Positions 46,099 to 55,408 are shown, counted from the first letter of the stretch. The stretch is DNA of 64,000 nucleotides from DASSQJ01 sp963772645 (GCA_963772645.1 CAVYYD010000005.1:62001-126000); one strand, 5' to 3'. The notes: generated by a model not told the origin, from the sequence alone. Program-made: numbers and translations.

Positions 46099-46515
46099 AT
46101 GACCACCTCACCGAGCACGGCACATCCCACCGGATACGGCCACGCAGGTCGGCTCCTCGACGCCCTGGCGCGACAGGACTTCGGGGGGCTCGGCGACACC
46201 CTTGACGGCGACGTCCGGCTGCGGGCCCTCGTCTCCCGGGGCCTGGTCGAGCTCCACGGCCCGGAGGCCGTGGTCGACAGGTTCCGGTCCTGGTTCGGCG
46301 AGACGGATGCCTTCGACCTGCTCGACGCCACCATCGGCGAGGTCGCCGGGCGCCTGCACCTGAGCTGGCGGGTCCGCCTGCAGGCGCCCCGGCTCGGCGA
46401 GGGCTGGCGTGTCGTCGAGCAGCAGTCCTACCTCACCTGCGCAGAGTCAGGGTCCGTCGCCCGGCTCGACCTGCTCTGCACCGGGTACCTGCCCGTCCGG
46501 GAGGAGCTCCCATGA
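46099..46515 (+). CDS. NTF2/SnoaL-like small protein
   Basis: 138 residues. The pattern of a first helix (GRLLDALARQDFGGLGDTL), the strand VRLRALVSRGLVELHGPEAVVDRFRSWF and a mixed-strand C-terminus (LSWRVRLQAP) resembles the cone-shaped NTF2/SnoaL fold, used either for binding small hydrophobic molecules or as an enzyme. No catalytic residues can be assigned. ATG 46099 is preferred over the frame start at 46048. Its stop overlaps the next start (ATGA), putting it first in a three-gene unit with the DsrE-like and HD-GYP/LuxR genes. Confidence 0.6.
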   Translation: MTTSPSTAHPTGYGHAGRLLDALARQDFGGLGDTLDGDVRLRALVSRGLVELHGPEAVVDRFRSWFGETDAFDLLDATIGEVAGRLHLSWRVRLQAPRLGEGWRVVEQQSYLTCAESGSVARLDLLCTGYLPVREELP

Positions 46516-46877
46516 GCACCAAGGCAGTCATCTCGCTCACCACGGGTCTGGAGGACCCCGAACGTGTCACCGTCGCCTTCCTCGTGTCGGTCGGAGCCGC
46601 CGAGACGGGCCGACGGACGCTGATGTTCCTCACCAAGGAGGCGGTCCGCCTCGCCGTCGACGGGGTGGCGGTGGGGACCGCGTGCTCCGGGTGCCCCGAC
46701 CTGCCGAGCCTCGTCGAACGCTACCGGGCCGCCGGCGGCGAGATCCTCGCCTGCCCGATCTGCGTCGCGTCCAGGGGCCTGGACGACGCGCGGCTCATCG
46801 AGGGGGCCAGGCTCGGCGGCACCATCCCGATGTGGGAGTGGATCGGCGAGGACGCGGCCACGACCTTCAGCTACTGA
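46512..46877 (+). CDS. DsrE-family small protein
   Basis: 121 residues, the size of DsrE/TusD-like subunits. KAVISLTTGLEDPERVTVAFLVSVGA opens the Rossmann-like fold, and the middle has RTLMFLTKEAVRLAV. Two cysteine groups, TACSGCPD near 57 and LACPICVAS near 79, could be redox-active or persulfide-carrying, as in this family. Coupled by ATGA to the NTF2-like gene and followed after 25 bases by the HD-GYP/LuxR gene. The link to that signalling protein is not explained by known pathways. Confidence 0.78.
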   Translation: MSTKAVISLTTGLEDPERVTVAFLVSVGAAETGRRTLMFLTKEAVRLAVDGVAVGTACSGCPDLPSLVERYRAAGGEILACPICVASRGLDDARLIEGARLGGTIPMWEWIGEDAATTFSY

Positions 46878-46902
46878 CCGGGGTCCGTGGCAGGATCGAA
46901 CC

Positions 46903-48519
46903 ATGCGGGATGCCGTCCCGGGCCCCCCAGAACCACCTCCGCCGGCGCGCGCCGAGCTGCTCGCCGCGCTGTCCCTCGCCATCGACCTCGGCCTCGGGCT
47001 GCCCGTGGAGCACGTCCTGCGGGCCTCGCTCGTCTCGAAGGGGCTCGTCGAGCAGCTCGGCGGGGACGACGCCGAGCAGGCGACCGCCTTCTACACGACG
47101 ATGCTGCTGTGGATCGGCTGCGTGGCCGACTCCCACGAGTACTCCCGGTGGTTCGGCGACGACATCGCGGTCCGCTCCGCTTCCTACGACGTGGACTGGA
47201 CCGGTATGCCGTATGCCGTCTTCCTCCTGCGCAACCTCGGCCACGGGCGTCCCGTGCCACAGCGGATCAAGGTGGCCGGGGCACTGCTGCGCGACCCACG
47301 GGGCAACCTCAGCGCGATGCTCACGTCGCACTGCTCCTCCGCGGCCCTCTTCGCGGGCCGGCTCGGGTTCGGCGACGACGTGTGCGCCGCCCTCCCCTTC
47401 GGCTTCGAGCGGTGGGACGGGAAGGGCCTCCCCGCGGGGGCCTCGGGGGAGCAGCTGCCCCGAGCCATGCGCGTCGCGCAGGTCGCCGACGTCGCCGAGG
47501 CGCTCCACCGTCGCCACGGTCTCGACCGGTGCGTGGCGACGATCCGTGAGCGCCGGGGCGGCTGGTTCGACCCGCAGGTCGCCGACGCGTTCGCGGACCA
47601 CGCCTCGGCACTGCTCGATCTCCCGGAGGACGTGTGGCACCTCGCGGTCGCGCAGGCCCCCGGGGCCCAGGCCGCGGTGACCGAGGCCCAGCTCGACGAC
47701 ATGGTCACGGCCCTCGGGGACTTCGTGGACCTCAAGAGCCCGTACACGCTCGGCCACTCGCGGGCCGTCGCCCTCCTCGTCGAGGCCGCGGCCCGGCACG
47801 CGGGGCTGGCCCGGGCCGAGCAGGCGACCCTCCGCCGGGCCGGGCACCTCCACGACATCGGACGGATCGGCGTCTCGAACCTCGTGTGGGACAAGCGCGA
47901 ACCGCTCACCGCGGCCGAGCGGGAGCGGATCCAGCTGCACCCGTTCCTCTCGGGCCGGATCCTCGCCCGGGTGCCGGCCCTCGTGGCCGAGACCAGGCTC
48001 GTGGTCAACCACCACGAACGCCTCGACGGCACCGGCTACCCCAACCGGCTGTCCGGCCCGGACCTCGGCCTGGCCGACCAGCTGCTCGCGGCGGCGGACC
48101 GGTTCCGGGGTCTCGTCGAGCCGCGTCCACACCGTGCCTCGCTGTCCCCGGCGGAGGCGGCCGGCCGGCTCCGGCAGGACGCTCGCGCCGGCAGGCTCCA
48201 CCCCGGGGCGGTGGACGCGGTCCTCGCCGCGGCGGGCCGCCCGTCGGCCCGCGGCGCGTGGCCGGCCGGCCTCACCGACCGCGAGGTCGACGTGCTGCGG
48301 CTGGTCGCGAGCGCCATGCCGACGCACGAGATCGCGGCGCGACTCGGCATCACCGAGAAGACCGTGCGCAACCACATCGACCACGTCCTGGCCAAGACCG
48401 GCACGTCGAACCGGGTCGGGCTCAGCCTCTTCGCCCTCACCCACGGCCTGGCCGGCGCCGCCTCGACCTCGGCCCGAGCGCGCGGCGGCGGGGCAGGACG
48501 TCCTCTCGCCGAGGGCTGA
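46903..48519 (+). CDS. HD-GYP phosphohydrolase fused to LuxR-type HTH
   Basis: 538 residues in three parts. Residues 1-250 look like a degenerate HD-GYP module: ERWDGKGLP stands where the GYP motif belongs, but the HD residues are missing. At about 270-430 is a canonical HD-GYP domain: GHSRAVALLVEAAARHAG, HLHDIGRIGV, LHPFLSGRIL, NHHERLDGTGYP. This is the cyclic-di-GMP phosphodiesterase type. The last 90 residues are a LuxR-type helix-turn-helix (LTDREVDVLRLVAS, HEIAARLGITEKTVRNHIDHV). So it may couple a cyclic-dinucleotide or other phosphodiester signal to transcription. ATG 46903 follows the DsrE gene by 25 bases. Confidence 0.88.
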   Translation: MRDAVPGPPEPPPPARAELLAALSLAIDLGLGLPVEHVLRASLVSKGLVEQLGGDDAEQATAFYTTMLLWIGCVADSHEYSRWFGDDIAVRSASYDVDWTGMPYAVFLLRNLGHGRPVPQRIKVAGALLRDPRGNLSAMLTSHCSSAALFAGRLGFGDDVCAALPFGFERWDGKGLPAGASGEQLPRAMRVAQVADVAEALHRRHGLDRCVATIRERRGGWFDPQVADAFADHASALLDLPEDVWHLAVAQAPGAQAAVTEAQLDDMVTALGDFVDLKSPYTLGHSRAVALLVEAAARHAGLARAEQATLRRAGHLHDIGRIGVSNLVWDKREPLTAAERERIQLHPFLSGRILARVPALVAETRLVVNHHERLDGTGYPNRLSGPDLGLADQLLAAADRFRGLVEPRPHRASLSPAEAAGRLRQDARAGRLHPGAVDAVLAAAGRPSARGAWPAGLTDREVDVLRLVASAMPTHEIAARLGITEKTVRNHIDHVLAKTGTSNRVGLSLFALTHGLAGAASTSARARGGGAGRPLAEG

Positions 48520-48520
48520 A

Positions 48521-48543
48521 CCGGCCGTCACGACGACGGCCGG
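48521..48543. terminator. Bidirectional hairpin
   Basis: CCGGCCGTC and GACGGCCGG form a perfect 9-base-pair stem with a 5-base loop, exactly filling the gap between two converging stop codons. Confidence 0.7.
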
Positions 48544-48545
48544 CG

Positions 48546-49022
48546 CTACTCGGAGCCGTCGAGGGTGGGCCCTTGGGTCCCGGCGAAGAGCGCCGTGAAG
48601 TCCAGTGAGGGGACCCGGCGGCGCGCCGCCAGCGACACGTAGGTCCGGGCCAGCACGTCCTTGCCGAAGCCCAGGACGGTGCTCAGCAGGCCGGTGGCCT
48701 CGGCGAGGTCGGCGGGGTCGGTCGAGGAGACGACCGAGCGCCACATCGCTTCCTCGAGCGCGTTGAAGGCCGCCTGCACCTCGCCGATGTCGAAGCCCGC
48801 GGCGAAGCGCTCCTCGGCCACCCGCTGCGCGGAGGCGCTGACCGCGGACAGGTCGCGGTCGCGGATGGCGGTGACGACGAGGTCGAACAGCCCCTCGAGC
48901 CGCTGCCGGGTGAGCTCCTCGCCGGCGGCCTCGTAGTGGCGCACGTGCGAGCGCTCGAGGACGGCGTAGCTCTCGTCGACGATGCTCGACCTGGACTCCA
49001 GGAGCAGGGCTGCACAATCCAT
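48546..49022 (-). CDS. RsbRD-N-like helical protein
   Basis: 158 residues, all helix. The layout (ALLLESRSSIVDESYAVLE, RLEGLFDLVVTAIRDRD, AEERFAAGFDIGEVQAAFNALEEAMWR) matches the N-terminal sensor domain of RsbRD and related stress-signalling proteins. The kinase or STAS part normally following it is absent, so this is a stand-alone domain. ATG 49022 has GGTGG upstream. It may sense or bridge in a sigma-factor stress network, though no partner-switch genes are nearby. Confidence 0.7.
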   Translation of the reverse strand: MDCAALLLESRSSIVDESYAVLERSHVRHYEAAGEELTRQRLEGLFDLVVTAIRDRDLSAVSASAQRVAEERFAAGFDIGEVQAAFNALEEAMWRSVVSSTDPADLAEATGLLSTVLGFGKDVLARTYVSLAARRRVPSLDFTALFAGTQGPTLDGSE

Positions 49023-49152
49023 GCGGGGGTACCCACCTTTCGACCCACCGATCGTCCCACGCCTGCCGCGGGGCCGACCGCGGGGGCGCGAGCGTGGAGG
49101 CGCGAGCGCGGGCGGCCGACCCCCGGGTGTCGGCCGCTGACGCCGAGACCGG

Positions 49153-49593
49153 TCAGGCCGGGCGGTGCTCGCCCGGGGTCATCGGGGCCGGGTCGTCGCT
49201 CTCCCGGCGCGGCTGCGGGTCGTCACCCGTCCCGGGCGCCGGGTTCGGCGCGAGCGGGCGCGGGTCTGAGGGCGCGTGGGGTGACCACGGCTCGTCGGTG
49301 TCGGGGTCGGGGTCCTCGGCGTCGGCCGGTGACCCGGCGACCGGCGACCCCCCGGCCGGGGACCCGGCAGCCGACGACGCCGGCCGCGGTGGGAGCCCGA
49401 GCCCCCGGCGCAGCGCCGCGCTCCCCTTGTCGATGGCGGGGCCGTGCTTGTCCGCGGCGTGGCCCCGGACGAACCCCTCGACCGTGTCGACGGCCCGGCT
49501 CGCCTGGTCCGGGTGCTCCCGGGCGTAGTCCCTGACCTTGCCCACCGCGGTCGTGGCGACGGCGACGACGGCGGCGGCTCGAACTGTCTTCAC
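49153..49593 (-). CDS. MT0933-like antitoxin-family protein with acidic/Pro tail
   Basis: 146 residues from GTG 49593, which has GGAGG 7 bases upstream; the longer frame to 49653 is unsupported. The first ~65 residues (VRDYAREHPDQASRAVDTV, GHAADKHGPAIDKGSAALRRG) resemble Rv0909/MT0933-like small helical proteins annotated as antitoxins. The rest is a disordered Pro/Asp/Gly tail. No toxin gene is adjacent, so the antitoxin label may be only a family name. Confidence 0.6.
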   Translation of the reverse strand: MKTVRAAAVVAVATTAVGKVRDYAREHPDQASRAVDTVEGFVRGHAADKHGPAIDKGSAALRRGLGLPPRPASSAAGSPAGGSPVAGSPADAEDPDPDTDEPWSPHAPSDPRPLAPNPAPGTGDDPQPRRESDDPAPMTPGEHRPA

Positions 49594-49681
49594 GGCATCC
49601 CTCCAGGTGGTGACGGTCCTGCCCGCCCCATCCTGCCCGCCCGGGCCGCCCACCGGTGGCGCAGCGCCCCGCTCGCCGGGG

Positions 49682-51085
49682 TCAGTCGGTGGGGTGCAGG
49701 CGCCGGGCGGCCTCGGCGATCGACCCGGACAGCGAGGGGTAGACGGTGAAGGTCGAGGCCACCTGGTCGACGTTGAGCCGGTGCTGCACCGCGAGGGTCA
49801 CCGGGAAGATCAGCTCCGAGGCCCGCGGCGCGACGACCACGCCGCCGACGACCGCACCGCTGCCCTTCTGGGCGAACAGCTTGACGAACCCGTCGGTGAT
49901 GCCGAGCATCTTCGCCCGGGCGTTGCGCGAGAGCGGGAGGGTGAGCACGTCGGCGTCGACCCGGTCCTCGTCGACGTCCCTCTGCGACACGCCGACCGTG
50001 GCGATCTCGGGGTCGGTGAAGATGTTGGCCGAGACGACGCCGAGGTCGAGCGGGGCGACCGCGTCGCCGAGCGCGTGCGACATCGCGATCCGGCCCTGCA
50101 TCGCCGCGACCGACGCCAGCGGCAGCACGCCGGTGCAGTCGCCCGCGGCGTAGACGCCCCGGACCGAGGTCCGTGAGACCCGGTCGACGACGACGTGACC
50201 GGACGGGGCGAGGTCCACGCCGACCTCCTCGAGGCCGATCCCGCGGGTCAGGGGGACCGAACCGACGGCGAGGAGGGCGTGCGTGCCGGCGACCTCCCGG
50301 CCGTCCTCCAGCCGGACGACGACGCCGTCGCCGACCCGCTGCACCGCCGCCATCCGGGAGCGGGAGAGCACCTCCATCCCCCGCCGCCGGAAGACGTCCT
50401 CGATGACCGCGGCGGCGTCCGGGTCCTCACCGGGCAGCACCCGGTCCCGGGAGGAGACGAGGACGACCTCGGAGCCCAGGCCGAGGTAGGCCTGGGCGAG
50501 CTCGGCCCCGGTGACCCCGGAGCCGACGACGACGAGCCGCCCGGGGAGGGCGTCGAGGTCGTAGATCTGCTGCCAGGTGAGGATCCGCTCGCCGTCGGGG
50601 CGGGCGGAGTCCATGACCCGCGGCGCGGCGCCGGTGGCGACCAGGACGACGTCGGCGGCCAGGTCCTCGGCTCCCGCCGAGGTCTGCGCCCGCACCGTCG
50701 TCGGGGAGGTCAGCGAGGCCGTGCCGTCGACGAGCCGCACCCCCACCTCGTGCAGGCGGGTGACGATGTCCTCGCTCTGGGCCTCGGCCAGGTCGACGAC
50801 CCGCCGGTTGACCTCCGCGAGGTCGGCGTGGGCGGCGGCGACCTCGTGGGCCTGCGCGTCCTCGAGGTGCACGCCGAGGTCGGCCGCGGTCGTGAACTCG
50901 CTGAGGTAGTCGGCCGTGGAGACCAGGGTCTTGCTCGGCACGCAGTCGGTGAGCACCGCGGCGCCGCCGATGCCGGTGGACTCCACGATCGTCACCTCGG
51001 CCCCGAGGTGGGCGGCGACGAGGGCCGCCTCGTACCCGCCGGGGCCGCCTCCGAGGATGACGACTCTGCTCGACCGCGCGTTCAC
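49682..51085 (-). CDS. lpdA: NAD(P)H-quinone dehydrogenase of the LpdA type
   Basis: 467 residues, a flavoprotein disulfide-reductase fold. FAD motif VVILGGGPGGYEAALVAAHLG at the N-terminus, NAD(P) motif VVVGSGVTGAELAQAYLG near 185, and VYAAGDCTG near 310. In place of the redox CxxxxC it has AVLTDCVPSK with one Cys, as in mycobacterial LpdA (Rv3303c), which reduces quinones rather than lipoamide. GTG 51085 with TTGGAT 7 bases upstream is preferred; ATG 51094 adds three residues. Confidence 0.87.
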   Translation of the reverse strand: MNARSSRVVILGGGPGGYEAALVAAHLGAEVTIVESTGIGGAAVLTDCVPSKTLVSTADYLSEFTTAADLGVHLEDAQAHEVAAAHADLAEVNRRVVDLAEAQSEDIVTRLHEVGVRLVDGTASLTSPTTVRAQTSAGAEDLAADVVLVATGAAPRVMDSARPDGERILTWQQIYDLDALPGRLVVVGSGVTGAELAQAYLGLGSEVVLVSSRDRVLPGEDPDAAAVIEDVFRRRGMEVLSRSRMAAVQRVGDGVVVRLEDGREVAGTHALLAVGSVPLTRGIGLEEVGVDLAPSGHVVVDRVSRTSVRGVYAAGDCTGVLPLASVAAMQGRIAMSHALGDAVAPLDLGVVSANIFTDPEIATVGVSQRDVDEDRVDADVLTLPLSRNARAKMLGITDGFVKLFAQKGSGAVVGGVVVAPRASELIFPVTLAVQHRLNVDQVASTFTVYPSLSGSIAEAARRLHPTD

Positions 51086-51113
51086 GCAGCCCATCCAACC
51101 ACCCGGGCGGGGG

Positions 51114-51185
51114 CCGCCGCCCGGCCCGCCCGGGGCACCGCCGCCCGTCCCGCCCGGGGCACCGCCGCCCGCTCCGCCCGGGTGG
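51114..51185. repeat. Three tandem 24-base GC-rich repeats
   Basis: Units start at 51114, 51138 and 51162. Units 1 and 2 differ at one position and unit 3 is more diverged. They lie in the divergent region between lpdA and the ABC transporter. The 24-base period equals eight codons, but no supported gene covers them. Confidence 0.8.
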
Positions 51186-51336
51186 CGGGGAGGGTGGACG
51201 CCGGGTCACGTTTTGGTTCCGGCACGGCGAACTGCGCAATGGTCCTGTTCCATACCAACACCGGGCTGCCTACAGTTCGCAGAGGACGCCCCCGTCGGGG
51301 TGTCCCGGCATCGCCGCCCCCGAACCGGAGGTCATG

Positions 51337-52482
51337 ATGACTCTTCCCCTCACCCGGCGTGCAGGCGCCCTCGCCCTCTGCGGCCTCGCCGCCGCCCTGG
51401 TGACCGCCTGCTCCCCACCCAGCGACCAGAACACCCCGGCGGCGTCCGGCTCCTCCGGAGCCGCCGACGCCCGGACCGCGACCTCCGCCGAGGCGTTCGG
51501 CGGGATGGACGCGCTCGTGGCGGCGGCGAAGAAGGAGGGCGCGCTCAACGTCATCGCCCTGCCGCCGGACTGGGCCAACTACGGCGAGGTCATCAAGGCG
51601 TTCCAGGCCAAGTACCCGGACATCACGGTGACCAGCGACCAGCCGGACGCGAGCAGCGCCGACGAGATCGCGACCGCCAAGCGGCTCAAGGGCCAGAGCG
51701 GCGCCCCGGACGTCTTCGACCTCGGCGCGGCCGTCGCCCTGGCGAACACCGACATGTTCGCCAAGTACCAGGTCGCGACGTGGCAGGACGTCCCGGCCGA
51801 CCTCAAGGACCCCGACGGCGTGTGGGTCAACGACTACGGCGGCTACATGAGCGTCGGCTACGACTCCTCGAAGGTGCCGGCGCCCACCAGCATCGACGAC
51901 CTGCTCAAGGCCGACTACAAGGGGAAGGTGGCGCTCAACGGCAACCCGACCGAGGCCGGGGCCGCCTTCGCCGGGGTCCAGATGGTCTCGCTGTCCCAGG
52001 GCGGCACCGTCGGCGACCTCGCCAAGGGCGTCGACTTCTTCGCCAAGCTCAAGGCCGCCGGCAACTTCCTCCCGGTCGACCCGACCCCGGCGACCGTGGA
52101 GTCCGGACAGACCCCGGTGGTCATCGACTGGGACTACCTGAACGCCGCGCTCACCGCGAAGGTCCCCTCGTGGAAGGTGTTCGTCCCGGAGAACGCGGTG
52201 GTCGCCGGGTACTACTACCAGGCCGTCAACGCCGACGCCCCGCACCCGGCCGCCGCACGGCTGTGGGAGGAGTTCCTCTACAGCGACGAGGGCCAGAACC
52301 TGTGGCTCAAGGGCGGCGCCCGGCCGGTGCGCTTCGACGCGATGAAGACCGCCGGCACCCTGGACACCGCGGCCGCCGCGAACCTCCCCGAGGTCAAGGG
52401 CACCCCCGTGGTCCCGACCCAGCAGGACGCCGAGACCGGCAAGAAGTACCTCGCCGACAACTGGGCCAACGCGGTTGGCTGA
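51337..52482 (+). CDS. ABC transporter substrate-binding lipoprotein
   Basis: 381 residues. Signal peptide with lipobox VTACS (Cys near 25) and a Ser/Ala linker. The type 2 binding-protein fold is like that of iron, polyamine, thiamine or 2-aminoethylphosphonate binders: LNVIALPPDWANYGEVIKAFQAKYPDI near 70, DVFDLGAAVAL, NDYGGYMSVGYDSSKVP near 165. Two ATGs adjoin; 51337 has GGAGG at the better 5-base distance. First gene of SBP, permease, permease, ATPase. Upstream, TACAGT at 51270 is a possible -10. The ligand is not determined. Confidence 0.88.
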   Translation: MTLPLTRRAGALALCGLAAALVTACSPPSDQNTPAASGSSGAADARTATSAEAFGGMDALVAAAKKEGALNVIALPPDWANYGEVIKAFQAKYPDITVTSDQPDASSADEIATAKRLKGQSGAPDVFDLGAAVALANTDMFAKYQVATWQDVPADLKDPDGVWVNDYGGYMSVGYDSSKVPAPTSIDDLLKADYKGKVALNGNPTEAGAAFAGVQMVSLSQGGTVGDLAKGVDFFAKLKAAGNFLPVDPTPATVESGQTPVVIDWDYLNAALTAKVPSWKVFVPENAVVAGYYYQAVNADAPHPAAARLWEEFLYSDEGQNLWLKGGARPVRFDAMKTAGTLDTAAAANLPEVKGTPVVPTQQDAETGKKYLADNWANAVG

Positions 52483-53368
52483 CCTGACCGCCGGCCGCCC
52501 GAGGAGGGCCCGGCGCCGGCTCCGCCCGCCCGGCGCCCTCCTCGGGGTGGTCCCGTTCTTCGCCTACACGACGGTCTTCCTCCTCATCCCCACCCTGGTC
52601 GTCGTCATCGGCGCCTTCCTCGACGGCGACAACCGGCCCACCCTGGGCAACGTCGACGGGCTGACCCAGCCCGCCGTGGTCCGCGGCCTGACCCACTCGC
52701 TGGTCCTCTCGGCGGTGACCTCGCTCGTCGGTGCCGTCATCGGCTCGGTCCTCGCCTACGCGGTGAGCACGGCCCGTGCCGAGTCCGTCACCAAGCGCTT
52801 CTTCACCTCGCTGTGCGGGGTGCTCGCCCAGTTCGGCGGGGTCGCCCTGGCGTTCGCGTTCATGGCCTCGTTCGGTGCCACCGGCCTGCTCACCGCGCTG
52901 CTGGCCCGGGTAGGGGTCGACACCGGGGCCGGGCTGTGGCTCTACCAGTGGGACAAGGGCCTGATGCTCGTCTACCTGTACTTCCAGATCCCGCTCATGC
53001 TCATCGTCTTCCTGCCCGCCGTCGAGGGCCTGCGTCCGCAGTGGCGGGAGGCGACCGAGACCCTCGGCGGCACGACCTGGACGTTCTGGCGCCGGGTCGC
53101 CGGCCCGATCCTCTTCCCGTCCTTCGCCGGGGCAACCCTGCTGCTCTTCACCAACGCCTTCTCCGCCTACGCCACCGCCGCCGCCCTGGTCTCCCAGGCC
53201 AACCCGCTCCTGCCGCTGCAGATCGGGGCGACCTTCCGCTCCGAGGTGATCCTCGGCCAGGAGAACCTCGGCAAGGCGATGGCCCTCGCGATGGTCGTCG
53301 TCGTCGCCGTCGTGATGACGGCCTACGCGTGGCTGGACCGCCGCGCCGGCCGATGGGTGTCGCGGTGA
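52475..53368 (+). CDS. ABC transporter permease (first subunit)
   Basis: 297 residues, six hydrophobic helices. The inner-membrane component motif is WREATETLGGTTWTFWRRVAGPIL near 195, the EAA loop that contacts the ATPase. The start is an uncommon TTG at 52475, overlapping the last 8 bases of the binding-protein gene. It pairs with the second permease to form the channel, in the manner of PotB/PhnU-like proteins. Confidence 0.87.
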   Translation: MADLTAGRPRRARRRLRPPGALLGVVPFFAYTTVFLLIPTLVVVIGAFLDGDNRPTLGNVDGLTQPAVVRGLTHSLVLSAVTSLVGAVIGSVLAYAVSTARAESVTKRFFTSLCGVLAQFGGVALAFAFMASFGATGLLTALLARVGVDTGAGLWLYQWDKGLMLVYLYFQIPLMLIVFLPAVEGLRPQWREATETLGGTTWTFWRRVAGPILFPSFAGATLLLFTNAFSAYATAAALVSQANPLLPLQIGATFRSEVILGQENLGKAMALAMVVVVAVVMTAYAWLDRRAGRWVSR

Positions 53369-54207
53369 GGGGCCGGGCGGCCTTCCGCCGCCGGCAGCGG
53401 GTCTTCCGGTGGGTCACCCTGGGGGTGCTGCTCACCTTCTTCGCCCTCCCCCTGCTCGGGATGCTCGACTTCACCACCCAGGGCCCGGGCGGCACCGGCC
53501 GCTCGCTGGCCACCTGGCGGACCCTGGCCGACGTCACGGCGATCTCCCAGGAGTACCCGGCCCTCGAGGAGGGCTTCCTCGCCTCGGTCGGCCTGGCCGT
53601 CATCACCCCGCTCGTCATGCTCGCGCTGCTCGTCCCGACGATGACCTGGGTCCGGCTGCGGCTGCCCGGGCTCTCGCGAACCGTCGAGTTCGTCTGCCTC
53701 CTGCCGCTGACGGTGCCGGCCATCGTCCTCGTCGTCGGGCTCACCCCGATCTACGCCTGGGTCTACTACCTCCTGGGGTCCTCGACGCTGTGGCTCTCGC
53801 TGGCCTACGTCGTCCTCGTCCTGCCCTACGCCTACCGCTCCCTGGACGCCGGGCTGCGGGCGATCGACGTGCGCACCCTCGCCGAGGCGGCCCGCACCCT
53901 CGGTGCGGGCTGGGCGACCGTGATGTGGCGGATCATCCTGCCGAACCTGCGGACCGCGGTGCTCTCGGCATCCTTCCTCTCCGTCGCCCTCGTCCTCGGG
54001 GAGTTCACCATCGCCAGCCTGTTCAGCAAGAAGAACCTCCAGGTCGCGATGTACGAGCTGGGCAAGTCGGACGCGAAGATCTCGGTCGCCGTCGGCCTGG
54101 CCGCGCTCCTCTTCGGCTTCCTCGTCCTGTTCGCGATGTCGTTCGTCGGCCGCCGGCCGCCGGGCGCCCGCCGCCGTGCCCGTTCCCCCCAGGAGAGCAC
54201 CTCATGA
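53353..54207 (+). CDS. ABC transporter permease (second subunit)
   Basis: 284 residues with six hydrophobic helices and the EAA loop LAEAARTLGAGWATVMWRIILPNL near 175. ATG 53353 overlaps the preceding gene by 16 bases; GTG 53365, which would give a GTGA overlap as elsewhere here, is an equally good start. It resembles PotC/PhnV-type permeases. A short, very basic C-terminus (RRPPGARRRARSPQ) faces the cytoplasm. Confidence 0.87.
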   Translation: MGVAVRGRAAFRRRQRVFRWVTLGVLLTFFALPLLGMLDFTTQGPGGTGRSLATWRTLADVTAISQEYPALEEGFLASVGLAVITPLVMLALLVPTMTWVRLRLPGLSRTVEFVCLLPLTVPAIVLVVGLTPIYAWVYYLLGSSTLWLSLAYVVLVLPYAYRSLDAGLRAIDVRTLAEAARTLGAGWATVMWRIILPNLRTAVLSASFLSVALVLGEFTIASLFSKKNLQVAMYELGKSDAKISVAVGLAALLFGFLVLFAMSFVGRRPPGARRRARSPQESTS

Positions 54208-55269
54208 GCACCCCGTCGACGGACGCCCCGCGGGGCACCGCGGTCCAGCTGACCGACCTGCGCCGCGTCTACGGCGGGGTCGCCGCGCTCGACGGCCTGA
54301 CCCTGCACATCGAGCCAGGCGAGCTCGTCGCCCTGCTCGGGCCGTCCGGCTGCGGCAAGACGACCGCCCTGCGCTGCCTCGCCGGCCTGGAGGACCCCGA
54401 CTCCGGCACCATCACCGTCGCGGGCCGCGACGTCACCGCGGTCCCGACGAACAAGCGCGACATGGGGATGGTCTTCCAGGCCTACAGCCTGTTCCCGCAC
54501 ATGACGGCACGGCAGAACGTGGAGTTCGGGCTCGAGCTGCGCGGTCGCGACCGGGGCGGCCCGCCAGGCCCGGACCGCGGAGATGCTCGACCTCGTCGGG
54601 CTCGCCGAGCACGCGGACAAGTACGCCCACCAGCTCTCCGGCGGCCAGCAGCAGCGGGTCGCCCTGGCCCGGGCCCTGGCCATCGAGCCGCAGGTCCTCC
54701 TCCTCGACGAGCCGCTGTCCGCGCTCGACGCGAAGGTCCGCACCCAGCTGCGCGACGAGATCCGCCGCATCCAGCTCGAGGTCGGCACGACGACGCTGTT
54801 CGTCACCCACGACCAGGAGGAGGCCCTGGCCATCGCCGACCGGGTCGGGGTGATGTCGGTCGGCCGCCTCGAGCAGCTCGCCGCCCCCGCCGCGCTGTAC
54901 AACGCCCCCCGCACCGCCTTCGTCGCCGACTTCGTCGGCCTGACCAACCGGCTGCGGGCCCGGGTCGAGGGCGGTCGTGCCCACGTCCTGGGCGGCAGCG
55001 TCCCGGTGCTCCCCGGCTCGGCGACCGGCCCGGAGGCCGTCGTGCTCGTCCGCCCGGAAGGGGTCGTCGTCACCGACGGGGATGCCGGGACGGCCGCGGT
55101 CGTGGAGACGGCGAGCTTCCTCGGCGGGCTCGGGCGGGTGCTGGCCCGCACCGAGGCGGGCGAGTCGGTCCTGGTCCAGGTGGGCAACACCGACGTCACC
55201 GGCTTCCGCCCGGGCGACCGCATCCGGCTCGCCCCCCGCGGGGACGCCGCACTCGCGGTCGCCGACTGA
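54204..55269 (+). CDS. ABC transporter ATPase (PotA/FbpC-like), one frameshift
   Basis: About 354 residues after correction. Walker A LLGPSGCGKTTALR near 48, Q-loop FQAYSLFPHM near 92, signature LSGGQQQRVALARAL near 140, Walker B LLLDEPLSALDAKV near 160, H-loop VTHDQEEAL near 195, then a C-terminal OB-like regulatory domain. An extra G near 54561 (GGCGGCCCG for GGCGCCCG) breaks the frame. Removing it gives continuous conserved sequence from RDRG to RTAEMLDLV. ATG 54204 overlaps the permease stop. Confidence 0.88.
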
Positions 55270-55408
55270 CCGGGAGCCGGAGGGCCGCGTGTCCGAGGGC
55301 GGGCCGACCGGGCGGGGTGGGCCGAGGACGTGCACAACCGGTGGTGACCCGGGCCACCCCGGCCCCCACCGGTCCGGTCCGTGGCCCGGCCATCGATACG
55401 CTGCCCGG

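Noticed and set aside
49153..49593. A toxin-antitoxin locus
   Set aside because: Only the antitoxin-family protein is present. Both neighbours are unrelated genes, so a TA system is not supported.
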